From: Sinomonas sp. R1AF57
Lineage (GTDB): Bacteria; Actinomycetota; Actinomycetes; Actinomycetales; Micrococcaceae
Direction: 5' to 3'
DNA length: 64,000 nucleotides
Assembly (NCBI RefSeq): GCF_002224485.1
Contig: NZ_CP022463.1
Span: forward strand, 28,276-92,275
Position numbers and translations under genes: made by a program. This document shows, piece after piece, positions 1 through 9,179 of this stretch (positions are counted from its first letter, which is position 1; each line of letters begins with the position of its first letter). The notes under the pieces are model-generated. The model worked only from the letters and a program-made list of their open reading frames with translations. It searched no databases and was not told where the DNA came from.

Positions 1-405
1 GTGCAGGTGCTGGGGACTGCGGACGGCCTCGAGATCGCCGACGCCTGCGGCCTCTCCCTCGGCAACCGGATCAGCCCGACGGCCCTCGCAACCCTCGTGC
101 GCGAGATGGCCGCGGGGTCGGACGAGCGGCTCCGGGCCGCCCTCGGCGGCTTCCCCGTGGCCGCGCTCGACGGGACCCTCGGCTCGCGGTTCGCCGGGAG
201 CGCGGCGGCCGGGGCCGGCGTCGTGCGGGCGAAGACCGGAACGCTGAACACGGTGGCCGCGCTGAGCGGGTACGCCGTCGACGCCGACGGGCGCCTCCTG
301 GTGTTCTCCTTCGTGGCGAACGGCCTGGATCCGGGGCGCCGCGGAGAGGCCGTTCAGGCTCTCGACGGCGCCGCCGCAGCCCTCGCGGCATGCGGCTGCC
401 GATAA
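1..405 (+). CDS. dacB: D-alanyl-D-alanine carboxypeptidase/endopeptidase (PBP4 family), C-terminal part
   Basis: Only the last 134 codons are inside the window; the gene begins upstream. The visible part carries the KTGT box of penicillin-binding proteins (AKTGTLNTVAALSGYA, about residues 77-92 of the fragment), followed by the usual C-terminal strand and helix ending in TAA at 403-405. The SxxK and SxN motifs would be upstream, so the fragment alone does not prove activity. The family trims or opens peptidoglycan cross-links outside the cytoplasmic membrane. A dacB gene followed by a zinc metalloprotease, tilS and hpt is the usual order in Arthrobacter relatives, which supports the S13/PBP4 assignment over other beta-lactamase-like families. 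Confidence 0.8.
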   Translation: MQVLGTADGLEIADACGLSLGNRISPTALATLVREMAAGSDERLRAALGGFPVAALDGTLGSRFAGSAAAGAGVVRAKTGTLNTVAALSGYAVDADGRLLVFSFVANGLDPGRRGEAVQALDGAAAALAACGCR

Positions 406-453
406 CGGCGGGCGGAAGCCGCGCCCCGGCCCGCACAGCGGAGGGACAGCAGC

Positions 454-1578
454 ATGTGGTCGAATGGAGGCATGGATGCCTCGCAGATGGCCAGCCAACT
501 GATCAACTGGGATCTCGCTGCGTCAACCGCGGCGCGCCTGGCGCCCCCCGGGCCGGCGCTGTCGCCGGCTGAGGCGCGCGACGTCGTCGAGAGCCTGCGG
601 CGCCTGGCCGATGCCTCGGTCGCCCACGTCCACCGCATCACCGGGCTCGACGTCGCCGCGGACCTGCGCGACTCCCAGCTGCTGATCGTGGACCGCGCCT
701 CGTGGGCAAAGGCCAACACGCAGGGCTTCGAGGTCATGATGGACCCGGTCCTGACGCACCTCGTCGAGAAGCGCGCGAGCGAGCTGACCCCCACCGCGGC
801 GAAGGTCGGCGGGGCGATCACGGGCGCCCAGCTCGGCCTCATCCTCGCCTACCTCTCGAGCCGGGTGCTCGGGCAGTACGAGCCGTTCTCGGCCCTCGCG
901 CCCGGCTCCACGGTCCCGCCGGCCGGGCGGCTGCTGCTGGTCGCGCCCAACATCGTCCACATCGAGCGCGAGCTCGTGCTCGAGCCCGAGGACTTCCGGC
1001 TCTGGGTGTGCCTCCACGAGCAGACGCACCGCGTCCAGTTCGCCGCAGCCCCGTGGCTGCGCGGCCACATGACGGAGCAGATCGGGCAGCTGAGCGAGAG
1101 CCTCGTGGGCAACATGGACTCCCTCATGGAACGCGCGACGGCGGTTGCCAAGTCCCTGCGCGACCGCACCGGGAGCGCCTCGGACCTCCCGAGCAAGGGT
1201 GCCATCCTCGACCTGCTCCAGGACCCCGCCGAGCGCGCCGCGATCTCCCACCTGACGGCGGTCATGAGCCTGCTCGAGGGGCACGCGAACGTCGTCATGG
1301 ACGCGATCGACGCCTCGGTGGTGCCCACCGTCAAGACCATCCGGCAGCGGTTCCAGCAGCGCAACGAGAACCGCGGCCCGCTCGAGACGTTCATCCGCCG
1401 GCTCCTCGGGCTCGAGGCCAAGATGCGCCAGTACACGGACGGGCAGAAGTTCGTGCGGCACGTCGTCGACGCGGTCGGGATGGCGGGCTTCAACCGCGTG
1501 TGGGAGGGCCCCGAGAACCTCCCGACCGAGGAGGAGATCCACGCCCCGGAGACCTGGGTCTCCCGCATGGGCCTGTGA
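454..1578 (+). CDS. Zinc-dependent metalloprotease of the DUF2342 (zincin type 2) family
   Basis: A 374-residue protein with the zincin motif HEQTH at residues 188-192 in a long helical segment (WVCLHEQTHRVQF). The rest is predicted soluble and mostly helical. The family is conserved in actinobacteria next to tilS, and some members are labelled as F420-biosynthesis associated, but no substrate is established; I do not assign one. The ATG at 454 is chosen because GGAGGGA lies 7 nt upstream; the next ATG at 472 has its GGAGG only one base away, too close to work. The stop codon overlaps the GTG start of tilS (GTGA), indicating translational coupling. Homology is recognised from motif and context only. 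Confidence 0.75.
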   Translation: MWSNGGMDASQMASQLINWDLAASTAARLAPPGPALSPAEARDVVESLRRLADASVAHVHRITGLDVAADLRDSQLLIVDRASWAKANTQGFEVMMDPVLTHLVEKRASELTPTAAKVGGAITGAQLGLILAYLSSRVLGQYEPFSALAPGSTVPPAGRLLLVAPNIVHIERELVLEPEDFRLWVCLHEQTHRVQFAAAPWLRGHMTEQIGQLSESLVGNMDSLMERATAVAKSLRDRTGSASDLPSKGAILDLLQDPAERAAISHLTAVMSLLEGHANVVMDAIDASVVPTVKTIRQRFQQRNENRGPLETFIRRLLGLEAKMRQYTDGQKFVRHVVDAVGMAGFNRVWEGPENLPTEEEIHAPETWVSRMGL

Positions 1579-2753
1579 CCGCCGGGGACTCCGGAAGCGC
1601 CTCCGGTCCGGCCCTCGACCCGGCCCGCGACACCGCCTCGCCCACCCGGCGCCGCCTCCACCCCGCCGTCGGCGCCGCCCGGAACGCCGTGAAGGCCGCG
1701 CTCGCGGAGGCCGGCTGGCCCCGCCGCGTGCTCGTCGGCTGTTCCGGCGGCCCGGACTCGCTCGCCCTCGCGGCCGCGGTCGCCCACTTCGCCCGCCGCG
1801 GCGGGGTGTCGGGCCACCCGCTCGAGGCCGGCGCCGTCGTCGTCGACCACCAGCTGCAGGAGGGCTCCGGGGAGGTCGCGCGCACGACGGCGGGTGTGCT
1901 GGGCGAGCTTGGACTCGCGCCGGTGCGGGTGGTCGCCGTGGACGTCCAGCGCCGGGGCGAGGGACCCGAGGCCGCTGCGCGCGCCGCGCGGCTCGCGGCC
2001 CTCGAGGCCGAAGCGGACAGATGGGGCGCAGGCGCGCTGCTGCTCGGGCACACGCTGGACGACCAGGCCGAGCAGGTGCTCCTCGGACTGGCACGGGGGT
2101 CAGGGCCCCGGGCCCTCGCGGGCATGCGCCGGGTGCGCGGGCTGTACGTCCGGCCCTTCCTCACGCTGCGCCGCGCCGACACGCTCGACGTGTGTGTCGC
2201 CGAGGGCCTCGAGCCGTGGTTCGACCCGACGAACGAGGACCCACGGTTCATGCGTTCGCGGGTCCGCGCGGCGACGATGCCGTTCCTCGAGGCCGAGCTC
2301 GGGCCCGGCGTCGCGGAGGGGCTTGCCCGCACCGCCGCGCTGCTGGCCGCCGATGCGGACTACCTCGACGGCGAGGCCCAGCGGATCTACGCCGCCCTCG
2401 CCGAGGTCACCCCTTCTGGCGCCGAGGTCACCCCTTCTGGCCCCGAGGTCACCCCTCGCGGCAGGGACCTGACCCCTCATCGCGGGGGCGGACGCGCCGT
2501 CGTCCTTCCCGGCCCCGAGCTGCGGGCCCTGCCCCAAGCGCTCCGCAGCCGCGTGATCGCGCTCGCGGTGACCGAGCTGGGAGGCCAGCTCACCTTCGAG
2601 CGGCTCGCCGCCGTCGAGCGCCTCCTCGAGCCCCGCGGCTCGGCAGGGCCGGTCGAGGTCCCGGGGCACGTGAGCGCGTTCCGGCAGCCCAGGGGCGGCA
2701 CCGGCAAGGGCGCGGGGCACCGCGGGGGGCTAGTCTTGGTATCGCATCGCTGA
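1575..2753 (+). CDS. tilS: tRNA(Ile)-lysidine synthase
   Basis: TilS attaches lysine to C34 of tRNA-Ile(CAU) so that it reads AUA. The N-type ATP-pyrophosphatase PP-loop SGGPDS is at residues 57-62, followed by the VVDHQLQ and LGHTLDDQAEQVLLGLARG segments typical of TilS and the FDPTNED/RSRVR tRNA-contact region. Length is 392 residues. The GTG start overlaps the previous stop (GTGA). An in-frame insert of three to four near-identical heptads (AEVTPSG type) sits at about residues 277-302, between the synthetase core and the C-terminal domain, and is made of the dispersed GGTCACC repeat described separately. Its TilS function should be unaffected if the insert is a surface linker; that is inference. 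Confidence 0.9.
   Translation: MTAGDSGSASGPALDPARDTASPTRRRLHPAVGAARNAVKAALAEAGWPRRVLVGCSGGPDSLALAAAVAHFARRGGVSGHPLEAGAVVVDHQLQEGSGEVARTTAGVLGELGLAPVRVVAVDVQRRGEGPEAAARAARLAALEAEADRWGAGALLLGHTLDDQAEQVLLGLARGSGPRALAGMRRVRGLYVRPFLTLRRADTLDVCVAEGLEPWFDPTNEDPRFMRSRVRAATMPFLEAELGPGVAEGLARTAALLAADADYLDGEAQRIYAALAEVTPSGAEVTPSGPEVTPRGRDLTPHRGGGRAVVLPGPELRALPQALRSRVIALAVTELGGQLTFERLAAVERLLEPRGSAGPVEVPGHVSAFRQPRGGTGKGAGHRGGLVLVSHR
2405..2479 (+). repeat. In-frame 21-bp tandem repeat inside tilS
   Basis: The 15-mer GGTCACCCCTTCTGG begins at 2405 and 2426, with a diverged copy at 2447 and a remnant at 2468, giving an exact 21-bp period. It encodes AEVTPSG, AEVTPSG, PEVTPRG and RDLTPHR. The core matches the GGTCACC(T/C)(T/C)CTGG unit found in intergenic clusters at 23228, 25967 and 56648. 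In those non-coding clusters the period is mostly 14 bp; here it is a multiple of three, so the reading frame is kept. Confidence 0.85.
2731..2736 (+). promoter_or_regulatory. Candidate -10 element for hpt
   Basis: TAGTCT lies inside the last codons of tilS, 74 bp before the hpt start, followed by TTGGTATCG. It fits the TANNNT hexamer used elsewhere in the window. No convincing -35 element is visible. Confidence 0.35.
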
Positions 2754-2810
2754 CCCAGCACCGCGTCACGCCCCAGCAGGCAGGCACACGCTCGACCACA
2801 GGAGCCGCAG

Positions 2811-3362
2811 GTGGAATCGACCGACGTCCACGCAGACCTCAAGCACGTCCTCAAGACGAAGGAGGAGATCCAGAACCGCATCGCCGAGCTCGCCGCCGAG
2901 ATCGACCGCGACTACGACGGCCGGGACCTCCTCATCGTCGGAGTCCTCAAGGGCGCCGTCATGGTCATGGCGGACCTGGCGAGGGCCCTGCACTCGCACG
3001 TGACGATGGACTGGATGGCGGTCTCGTCCTACGGTTCCGGCACGCAGTCCTCCGGCGTGGTGCGGATCCTCAAGGACCTCGACACGGACCTCATGGGCAA
3101 GCACGTCCTCATCGTCGAGGACATCATCGACTCGGGCCTGACCCTCTCGTGGCTCAAGACCAACCTCGAGTCGCGCGGAACGGCGTCGGTCGAGATCTGC
3201 ACGGCGTTCCGCAAGCCCGACGCCGCCAAGGTCAGCATCGATGTCAAGTACGTGGGCTTCGACATCCCGAACGAGTTCGTGGTGGGCTACGGCCTCGACT
3301 ACGCCGAGAAGTACCGCAACCTCGACTTCGTGGGCACGCTCGCGCCCCACGTCTACGAGTAG
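2811..3362 (+). CDS. hpt: Hypoxanthine phosphoribosyltransferase
   Basis: Converts hypoxanthine or guanine plus PRPP to IMP or GMP in purine salvage; cytoplasmic. The 183-residue protein has the PRPP-binding loop [14 protein letters not shown] (about residues 97-110), the [11 protein letters not shown] segment near residue 45 and the flexible-loop region [12 protein letters not shown]. Length is normal for the family. GTG at 2811 is the start: AGGAG lies about 6 nt upstream. It sits between tilS and ftsH, the standard order in actinobacteria and firmicutes. Confidence 0.93.
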   Translation: MESTDVHADLKHVLKTKEEIQNRIAELAAEIDRDYDGRDLLIVGVLKGAVMVMADLARALHSHVTMDWMAVSSYGSGTQSSGVVRILKDLDTDLMGKHVLIVEDIIDSGLTLSWLKTNLESRGTASVEICTAFRKPDAAKVSIDVKYVGFDIPNEFVVGYGLDYAEKYRNLDFVGTLAPHVYE

Positions 3363-3463
3363 GTCGCGCAGACCTCGGTCACTCCGACGCCGGTGGGCAG
3401 CGGCGCACGACGCCGCGCGGCGGGTTTCGCCGTCAGCGCACCGGTGCGGGGGGAACTTTTGGA

Positions 3464-3480
3464 GTGAACCGTGCGTGAAC
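3464..3480. promoter_or_regulatory. GTGAAC direct repeat, 11-bp spacing, upstream of ftsH
   Basis: GTGAAC occurs at 3464-3469 and 3475-3480. The 11-bp spacing and the reverse-strand reading GTTCAC match the layout of actinobacterial PHO-box direct repeats, but ftsH is not a known phosphate-regulon gene, so the identification is weak. Confidence 0.3.
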
Positions 3481-3542
3481 GTTTCCGAACGGTGTCATGC
3501 TGGTGGCCACAGCCTTCGCGCATGACGGTACCGGTGCACTAC

Positions 3543-3570
3543 AGAAGGGACGGGGTCTAGCCCCGATTTC
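3543..3570 (+). promoter_or_regulatory. ftsH translation start region: Shine-Dalgarno followed by a small hairpin
   Basis: AGAAGGGA (3543-3550) is the only purine-rich Shine-Dalgarno candidate but lies 20 nt from the ATG at 3571. Between them CGGGG (3551-3555) and CCCCG (3561-3565) form a perfect 5-bp stem with loop TCTAG. If the stem folds, the effective spacing drops to 5 nt, which would be normal. Folding could therefore set FtsH translation. Confidence 0.5.
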
Positions 3571-5607
<2,037 letters not shown>

Positions 5608-5639
5608 CGGCCGTCGCCTCGCCATTTCGCCCGCACCGC

Positions 5640-5645
5640 TAGGAT
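5640..5645 (+). promoter_or_regulatory. -10 element giving a leaderless folE transcript
   Basis: TAGGAT ends 6 nt before the GTG at 5652, so transcription would begin at or next to the start codon. AGGA within the same sequence could also act as a weak Shine-Dalgarno. No -35 element is evident. Confidence 0.5.
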
Positions 5646-5651
5646 CGATCC

Positions 5652-6266
5652 GTGACCCACATTGACGACGACGATGTTTTCGAGCTGCCTGCGGAAGTCC
5701 AGGACGTGGACCTGCCCCGCATCGAGGCGGCCGTGCGGGAGATCCTGCTCGCCGTCGGCGAGGACCCGGACCGCAGCGGGCTGAAGGACACCCCGAAGCG
5801 GGTCGCGAAGGCCTACGCCGAGACGTTCGCTGGCCTCCACATGGACCCCGAGGACGTCCTGGGGGTCACGTTCGACCTCGACCACGAGGAGCTCGTGCTC
5901 GTGAAGGACATCCCGTTCTACTCGACGTGCGAGCACCACCTCGTGCCGTTCCACGGTGTCGCCCACGTGGGCTACATCCCCTCCCATGACGGGCGCGTGA
6001 CCGGACTGAGCAAGCTTGCGCGCCTCGTCGACATCTACGCGCGCCGGCCCCAGGTCCAGGAGCGGCTCACGACCCAGGTGGCGGACGCCATCGTCCACCA
6101 CCTCAAGCCCCGCGGCGTGATCGTCGTGATCTCGTGCGAGCACATGTGCATGTCCATGCGCGGCGTGCGCAAGCCCGGCGCTCACACCGTCACGAGCGCC
6201 GTCCGCGGCCAGCTGCACGACCCAGCTACCCGCGCCGAAGCCATGAGCCTCATTCTCGGAAGGTGA
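5652..6266 (+). CDS. folE: GTP cyclohydrolase I
   Basis: First step of tetrahydrofolate synthesis: GTP to 7,8-dihydroneopterin triphosphate. The 204-residue protein contains the zinc-binding segments [12 protein letters not shown] (about residues 94-105) and [11 protein letters not shown] (about 162-172), and the [10 protein letters not shown] segment. Length is typical of the type IA enzyme. The GTG start is supported by a leaderless -10 element. It opens the folE-folP-folB-folK run; its stop overlaps a possible GTG start of folP, and genes in the run are nearly contiguous, so an operon is likely. Confidence 0.95.
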   Translation: MTHIDDDDVFELPAEVQDVDLPRIEAAVREILLAVGEDPDRSGLKDTPKRVAKAYAETFAGLHMDPEDVLGVTFDLDHEELVLVKDIPFYSTCEHHLVPFHGVAHVGYIPSHDGRVTGLSKLARLVDIYARRPQVQERLTTQVADAIVHHLKPRGVIVVISCEHMCMSMRGVRKPGAHTVTSAVRGQLHDPATRAEAMSLILGR

Positions 6267-6271
6267 GTACG

Positions 6272-7180
6272 ATGATGGACTCTCTCGCAGCAGCGCCCGG
6301 AACCGGGCCCAATACCTCCCCCCTTCCCGTGCTGCGCCAGGCGCGCGCCCGGGCCACGTTCGCGGGCCTCCCCAGCGACCGCACGGTGGTCATGGGGATC
6401 CTCAACGTCACCCCCGACTCGTTCAGCGACGGCGGGGACTACGCCACCGCCGACACCGCCATCGCCGCCGGGCTGCGCATGTACTACGCGGGCGCAGACA
6501 TCATCGATGTCGGCGGCGAGTCGACGCGCCCCGGCGCGGACGAGGTCCCCGAGGACCTCGAGCAGGAGCGCGTCCTGCCCGTGGTCGCTGCCCTCGCGAA
6601 GGCGGGCGCCCTCGTGTCGGTGGACACGCGCCGGGCCACCACGGCCGCGAAGGCGATCGAGGCCGGCGCGGCGATCATCAACGACGTCTCGGGGCTGGCC
6701 CTCACCGACGAGATGATCTCGCTCGTCGCCGAGACCGGCGTGCACTACGTCCTCATGCACAGCCGTGGCGACTCGAAGAGCATGGACGGACTGGCCGCCT
6801 ACGGCGACGTGGTCGAGGAGGTCATCGCGGAGATGAAGGCGCTGCGCGACCGTCTGCGCGCGGGCGGGGTCAAGGACGAGCAGATCATCGTGGACCCGGG
6901 TCTGGGCTTCTCGAAGAACGGCGAGCAGAACTGGGAGCTCGTGAAGCACATCGATCGCTTCACGGAATTCGGCCACCCCGTGCTCGTGGCGGCCTCCCGC
7001 AAGCGCTTCATCGGGGAGCTGCTCACGACCGCCGGGAAGGCTGCGCCGCCGAAGCTGCGGGACGCTGGCACTGCCGCGATCACCGTCCTCTCCGCGGCCG
7101 CCGGGGCGTGGGGCGTGCGCGTGCACGACGTCGCGGCGAACCTCGACGCCGTCAAGGTCGCCGCCCGGGCGAAGGCCTAG
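6272..7180 (+). CDS. folP: Dihydropteroate synthase
   Basis: Condenses 6-hydroxymethyl-7,8-dihydropterin pyrophosphate with p-aminobenzoate; the sulfonamide target. Motifs: MGILNVTPDSFSDGG near residue 40, IDVGGESTRPGA near residue 75, SVDTRR and VDPGLGFSKN. The 302-residue length has a roughly 20-residue low-complexity N-terminal extension. ATG at 6272 is preferred because GGAAGG lies 8 nt upstream; a GTG at 6263 overlapping the folE stop is an alternative. Part of the folate operon. Confidence 0.93.
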   Translation: MMDSLAAAPGTGPNTSPLPVLRQARARATFAGLPSDRTVVMGILNVTPDSFSDGGDYATADTAIAAGLRMYYAGADIIDVGGESTRPGADEVPEDLEQERVLPVVAALAKAGALVSVDTRRATTAAKAIEAGAAIINDVSGLALTDEMISLVAETGVHYVLMHSRGDSKSMDGLAAYGDVVEEVIAEMKALRDRLRAGGVKDEQIIVDPGLGFSKNGEQNWELVKHIDRFTEFGHPVLVAASRKRFIGELLTTAGKAAPPKLRDAGTAAITVLSAAAGAWGVRVHDVAANLDAVKVAARAKA

Positions 7181-7200
7181 GCGGAGTGGACGGAGGGCCG

Positions 7201-7581
7201 GTGGCCGGCAGCGTGCGCGTTCGCCCGGACCTGATCACGCTCACGGGTGTGACGGCGACCGGGCACCACGGCGTGCTCGACTTCGAGCGCCGCGACGGGC
7301 AGCCGTTCGTCGTCGACGCCGTCCTGCACACGGACTTCAGCGCGGCGGCCGGCAGCGACGAGCTCGCCCGGACCACGAGCTACGCCGAGGTTGCCGAGCG
7401 GATCGTGGCCGTCCTCGAGGGCGAGCCGGTGGACCTCATCGAGACGCTCGCGGTGCGGCTCGCCGACACCCTCCTCGGCGAGTTCCCGGTCGACGCCGTC
7501 GAACTCACTGTGCACAAGCCGCAGGCCCCCATCGGGGTGCCCTTCGGCGACGTGTCCGTGACCGTCTTCCGGGAGCGTTGA
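7201..7581 (+). CDS. folB: Dihydroneopterin aldolase
   Basis: Splits 7,8-dihydroneopterin to 6-hydroxymethyl-7,8-dihydropterin and glycolaldehyde. The 126-residue protein shows the family pattern GHHGVLDFERRDGQPFVVD near the N-terminus, the TSYAEVAERI helix, and the C-terminal VELTVHKPQAPI strand. GTG at 7201 follows GGAGGG closely; GTG at 7186 or 7213 in the same frame are possible starts, so the first few residues are uncertain. Product feeds FolK, encoded one base downstream. Confidence 0.9.
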   Translation: MAGSVRVRPDLITLTGVTATGHHGVLDFERRDGQPFVVDAVLHTDFSAAAGSDELARTTSYAEVAERIVAVLEGEPVDLIETLAVRLADTLLGEFPVDAVELTVHKPQAPIGVPFGDVSVTVFRER

Positions 7582-7582
7582 C

Positions 7583-8110
7583 ATGGCTGGGGAGCGGCAC
7601 GAATGGGTCCGGTCCGTCCTGGCCCTCGGCAGCAATCTCGGTGCACGGGCAGAGACGCTCGCGGAGGCCGTCGCGGACCTCGTCGACCGGCCTGAGGTGC
7701 GGCTCGTGGATGTCTCGCCGGTGGTCCAGACGAAGCCCGTCGGCGGACCGGAGGGCCAGCCGGACTTCCTCAACATGGTCATGATCGTCGAGACGCGCCT
7801 CAGCCCGTACGAGCTGCTCGAGCACTGCCACGCCGTCGAGGCCAAGCACCACCGCACGCGCGAGGTCCACTGGGGTCCGCGCACCCTTGATGTCGACATC
7901 ATCACGTACGGGGACGTCAGGCTCGACGACCCCGAGCTGACCATCCCGCACCCGCGGGCCGGCGAGCGGGCGTTCGTGCTCTTCCCCTGGGTCACGATCG
8001 AGCCCACGGCGATCCTCGACGGGCACCCGATCGTCGAGCTGCTCGAGGACTGCGCCGACGCGGAGGGCGTGGAGGGATTCGACGTGCTCACGGATCAGGA
8101 GACGACATGA
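7583..8110 (+). CDS. folK: 6-hydroxymethyl-7,8-dihydropterin pyrophosphokinase
   Basis: Transfers pyrophosphate from ATP to the hydroxymethylpterin, making the FolP substrate. Motifs: ALGSNLGARAETL near the N-terminus and WGPRTLDVDIITYG (about residues 96-109), which holds the catalytic Asp pair. Length 175 residues, normal. The ATG lies one base after the folB stop with GGGAG upstream. Its last codons overlap the start of the DUF3180 gene (ATGA). Confidence 0.94.
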   Translation: MAGERHEWVRSVLALGSNLGARAETLAEAVADLVDRPEVRLVDVSPVVQTKPVGGPEGQPDFLNMVMIVETRLSPYELLEHCHAVEAKHHRTREVHWGPRTLDVDIITYGDVRLDDPELTIPHPRAGERAFVLFPWVTIEPTAILDGHPIVELLEDCADAEGVEGFDVLTDQETT

Positions 8111-8628
8111 CTCCCCTCAAGCCGTGGGTGCTCAGCATTGTCGTCCTGCTCGCCGGGATCGTGGGGCTCGCGGTCAACGCCTACGCGCAGCGCGCCTCCA
8201 TGCCGACTCCCGTGCTTCCCCTCAGCGCACTGGCTTCGATGGGGGTCATCGCCGTCGTGACGCTCGTGCTGGGATTCCGCGTGCTGCGGTGGCGGACGGG
8301 GCACCGCAAGCGGATGCTCGACCCGATCTTCGCCGCCCGCACCCTCGTCCTCGGCCATGCCTGCGCCTACGCGGGCGCCGTCCTGCTGGGCTGGCACGCG
8401 GGCGTGATCGCGGACCAGATCCCGATCCTGACCTCCCGCTCGGACAATCCCATCGTCCTGCAGGCCCTCGGGATGATGGCAGGCGGCGTCGTGATGGTCA
8501 CCATCGGCTTCATCGTCGAGCGATTCTGCCGCATCCCGCCCGAGGACGGCGACGACGCGGAGGGCACCCCCGGCGGAGACATCGCGGGCGGCGGCCGTGC
8601 CCCGGACGCGGAGGGTGGTCTTGCCTGA
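8107..8628 (+). CDS. DUF3180 domain membrane protein
   Basis: A 173-residue protein with four predicted membrane segments (about residues 7-25, 36-56, 79-98 and 118-138) and a polar, Asp/Gly-rich C-terminal tail. I recognise it as DUF3180, found directly after folK in many actinobacteria. No function is known; the persistent linkage may be purely transcriptional. The start overlaps folK by ATGA and the end overlaps the next gene by 8 nt. Confidence 0.75.
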   Translation: MTPLKPWVLSIVVLLAGIVGLAVNAYAQRASMPTPVLPLSALASMGVIAVVTLVLGFRVLRWRTGHRKRMLDPIFAARTLVLGHACAYAGAVLLGWHAGVIADQIPILTSRSDNPIVLQALGMMAGGVVMVTIGFIVERFCRIPPEDGDDAEGTPGGDIAGGGRAPDAEGGLA

Positions 8629-9175
8629 CCCATCCGGCCCAGAGGCGCACTGGCCCGCCGGGCGGCGGCGCGCCCTCGATCCCGACGGGATCGAGTGGAG
8701 GCGGCTCGACCCGAAGTACCTGACGCTCCGGCTCGCCGCAGCCGCGATCTCCGCGACTGTCTGGACCGCCCTCGCCTGCGCGCCCCTCGCGGCCGGCGCC
8801 CTGGGCCTGTTCACGCCTCCGGCCTGGCTCGCCGTCGGGCTTCCGGCGGCGGTCGCGGCGGCGGCCCTGGCCAACCTGGCGCTCATTCCCCGGAGGGTCC
8901 GCGCCATGGGGTACTCCGAGCGGGAGGACGACCTGCTCATCCGCCACGGGCTCCTCGTCCGCCGCGTCGTCGTCGTGCCGTACGGGCGGATGCAGTACGT
9001 CGACGTCTCGGTCGGCCCGATCGAGGGCGCCCTCGGGCTCGCGACAGTGAAGCTCCATACCGCGGCCCCCGCTGGGCAGTCGACGGTGCCCATCCCCGGC
9101 CTGCCCGACGCCGAGGCGGCGCGGCTCCGGGAGCAGCTGAGCGCGCGCGGCGAGGCGCGCCTGGCAGGACTCTGA
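8621..9175 (+). CDS. PH domain-containing membrane protein (bPH2 type, YdbS-like)
   Basis: Two adjacent membrane helices (about residues 40-62 and 66-86) are followed by one bacterial PH domain; YSEREDDLLIRHGLLVRR and VPYGRMQYVDVSVGPIEG are the diagnostic bPH2 pattern. I place the start at TTG 8621, giving 184 residues, because GGAGGG ends 5 nt before it and it overlaps the previous stop; GTG 8615 is an alternative. It forms a pair with the larger bPH2 protein downstream, as ydbS/ydbT do in Bacillus, where a role in resisting membrane-active compounds has been reported. Function here is unproven. Confidence 0.75.
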   Translation: MPDPSGPEAHWPAGRRRALDPDGIEWRRLDPKYLTLRLAAAAISATVWTALACAPLAAGALGLFTPPAWLAVGLPAAVAAAALANLALIPRRVRAMGYSEREDDLLIRHGLLVRRVVVVPYGRMQYVDVSVGPIEGALGLATVKLHTAAPAGQSTVPIPGLPDAEAARLREQLSARGEARLAGL

Positions 9176-9179
9176 CCCG

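Noticed and set aside
5608..5651. Tetrahydrofolate riboswitch before folE
   Set aside because: Only 44 nt separate ftsH and folE, too short, and a leaderless promoter fills the space.
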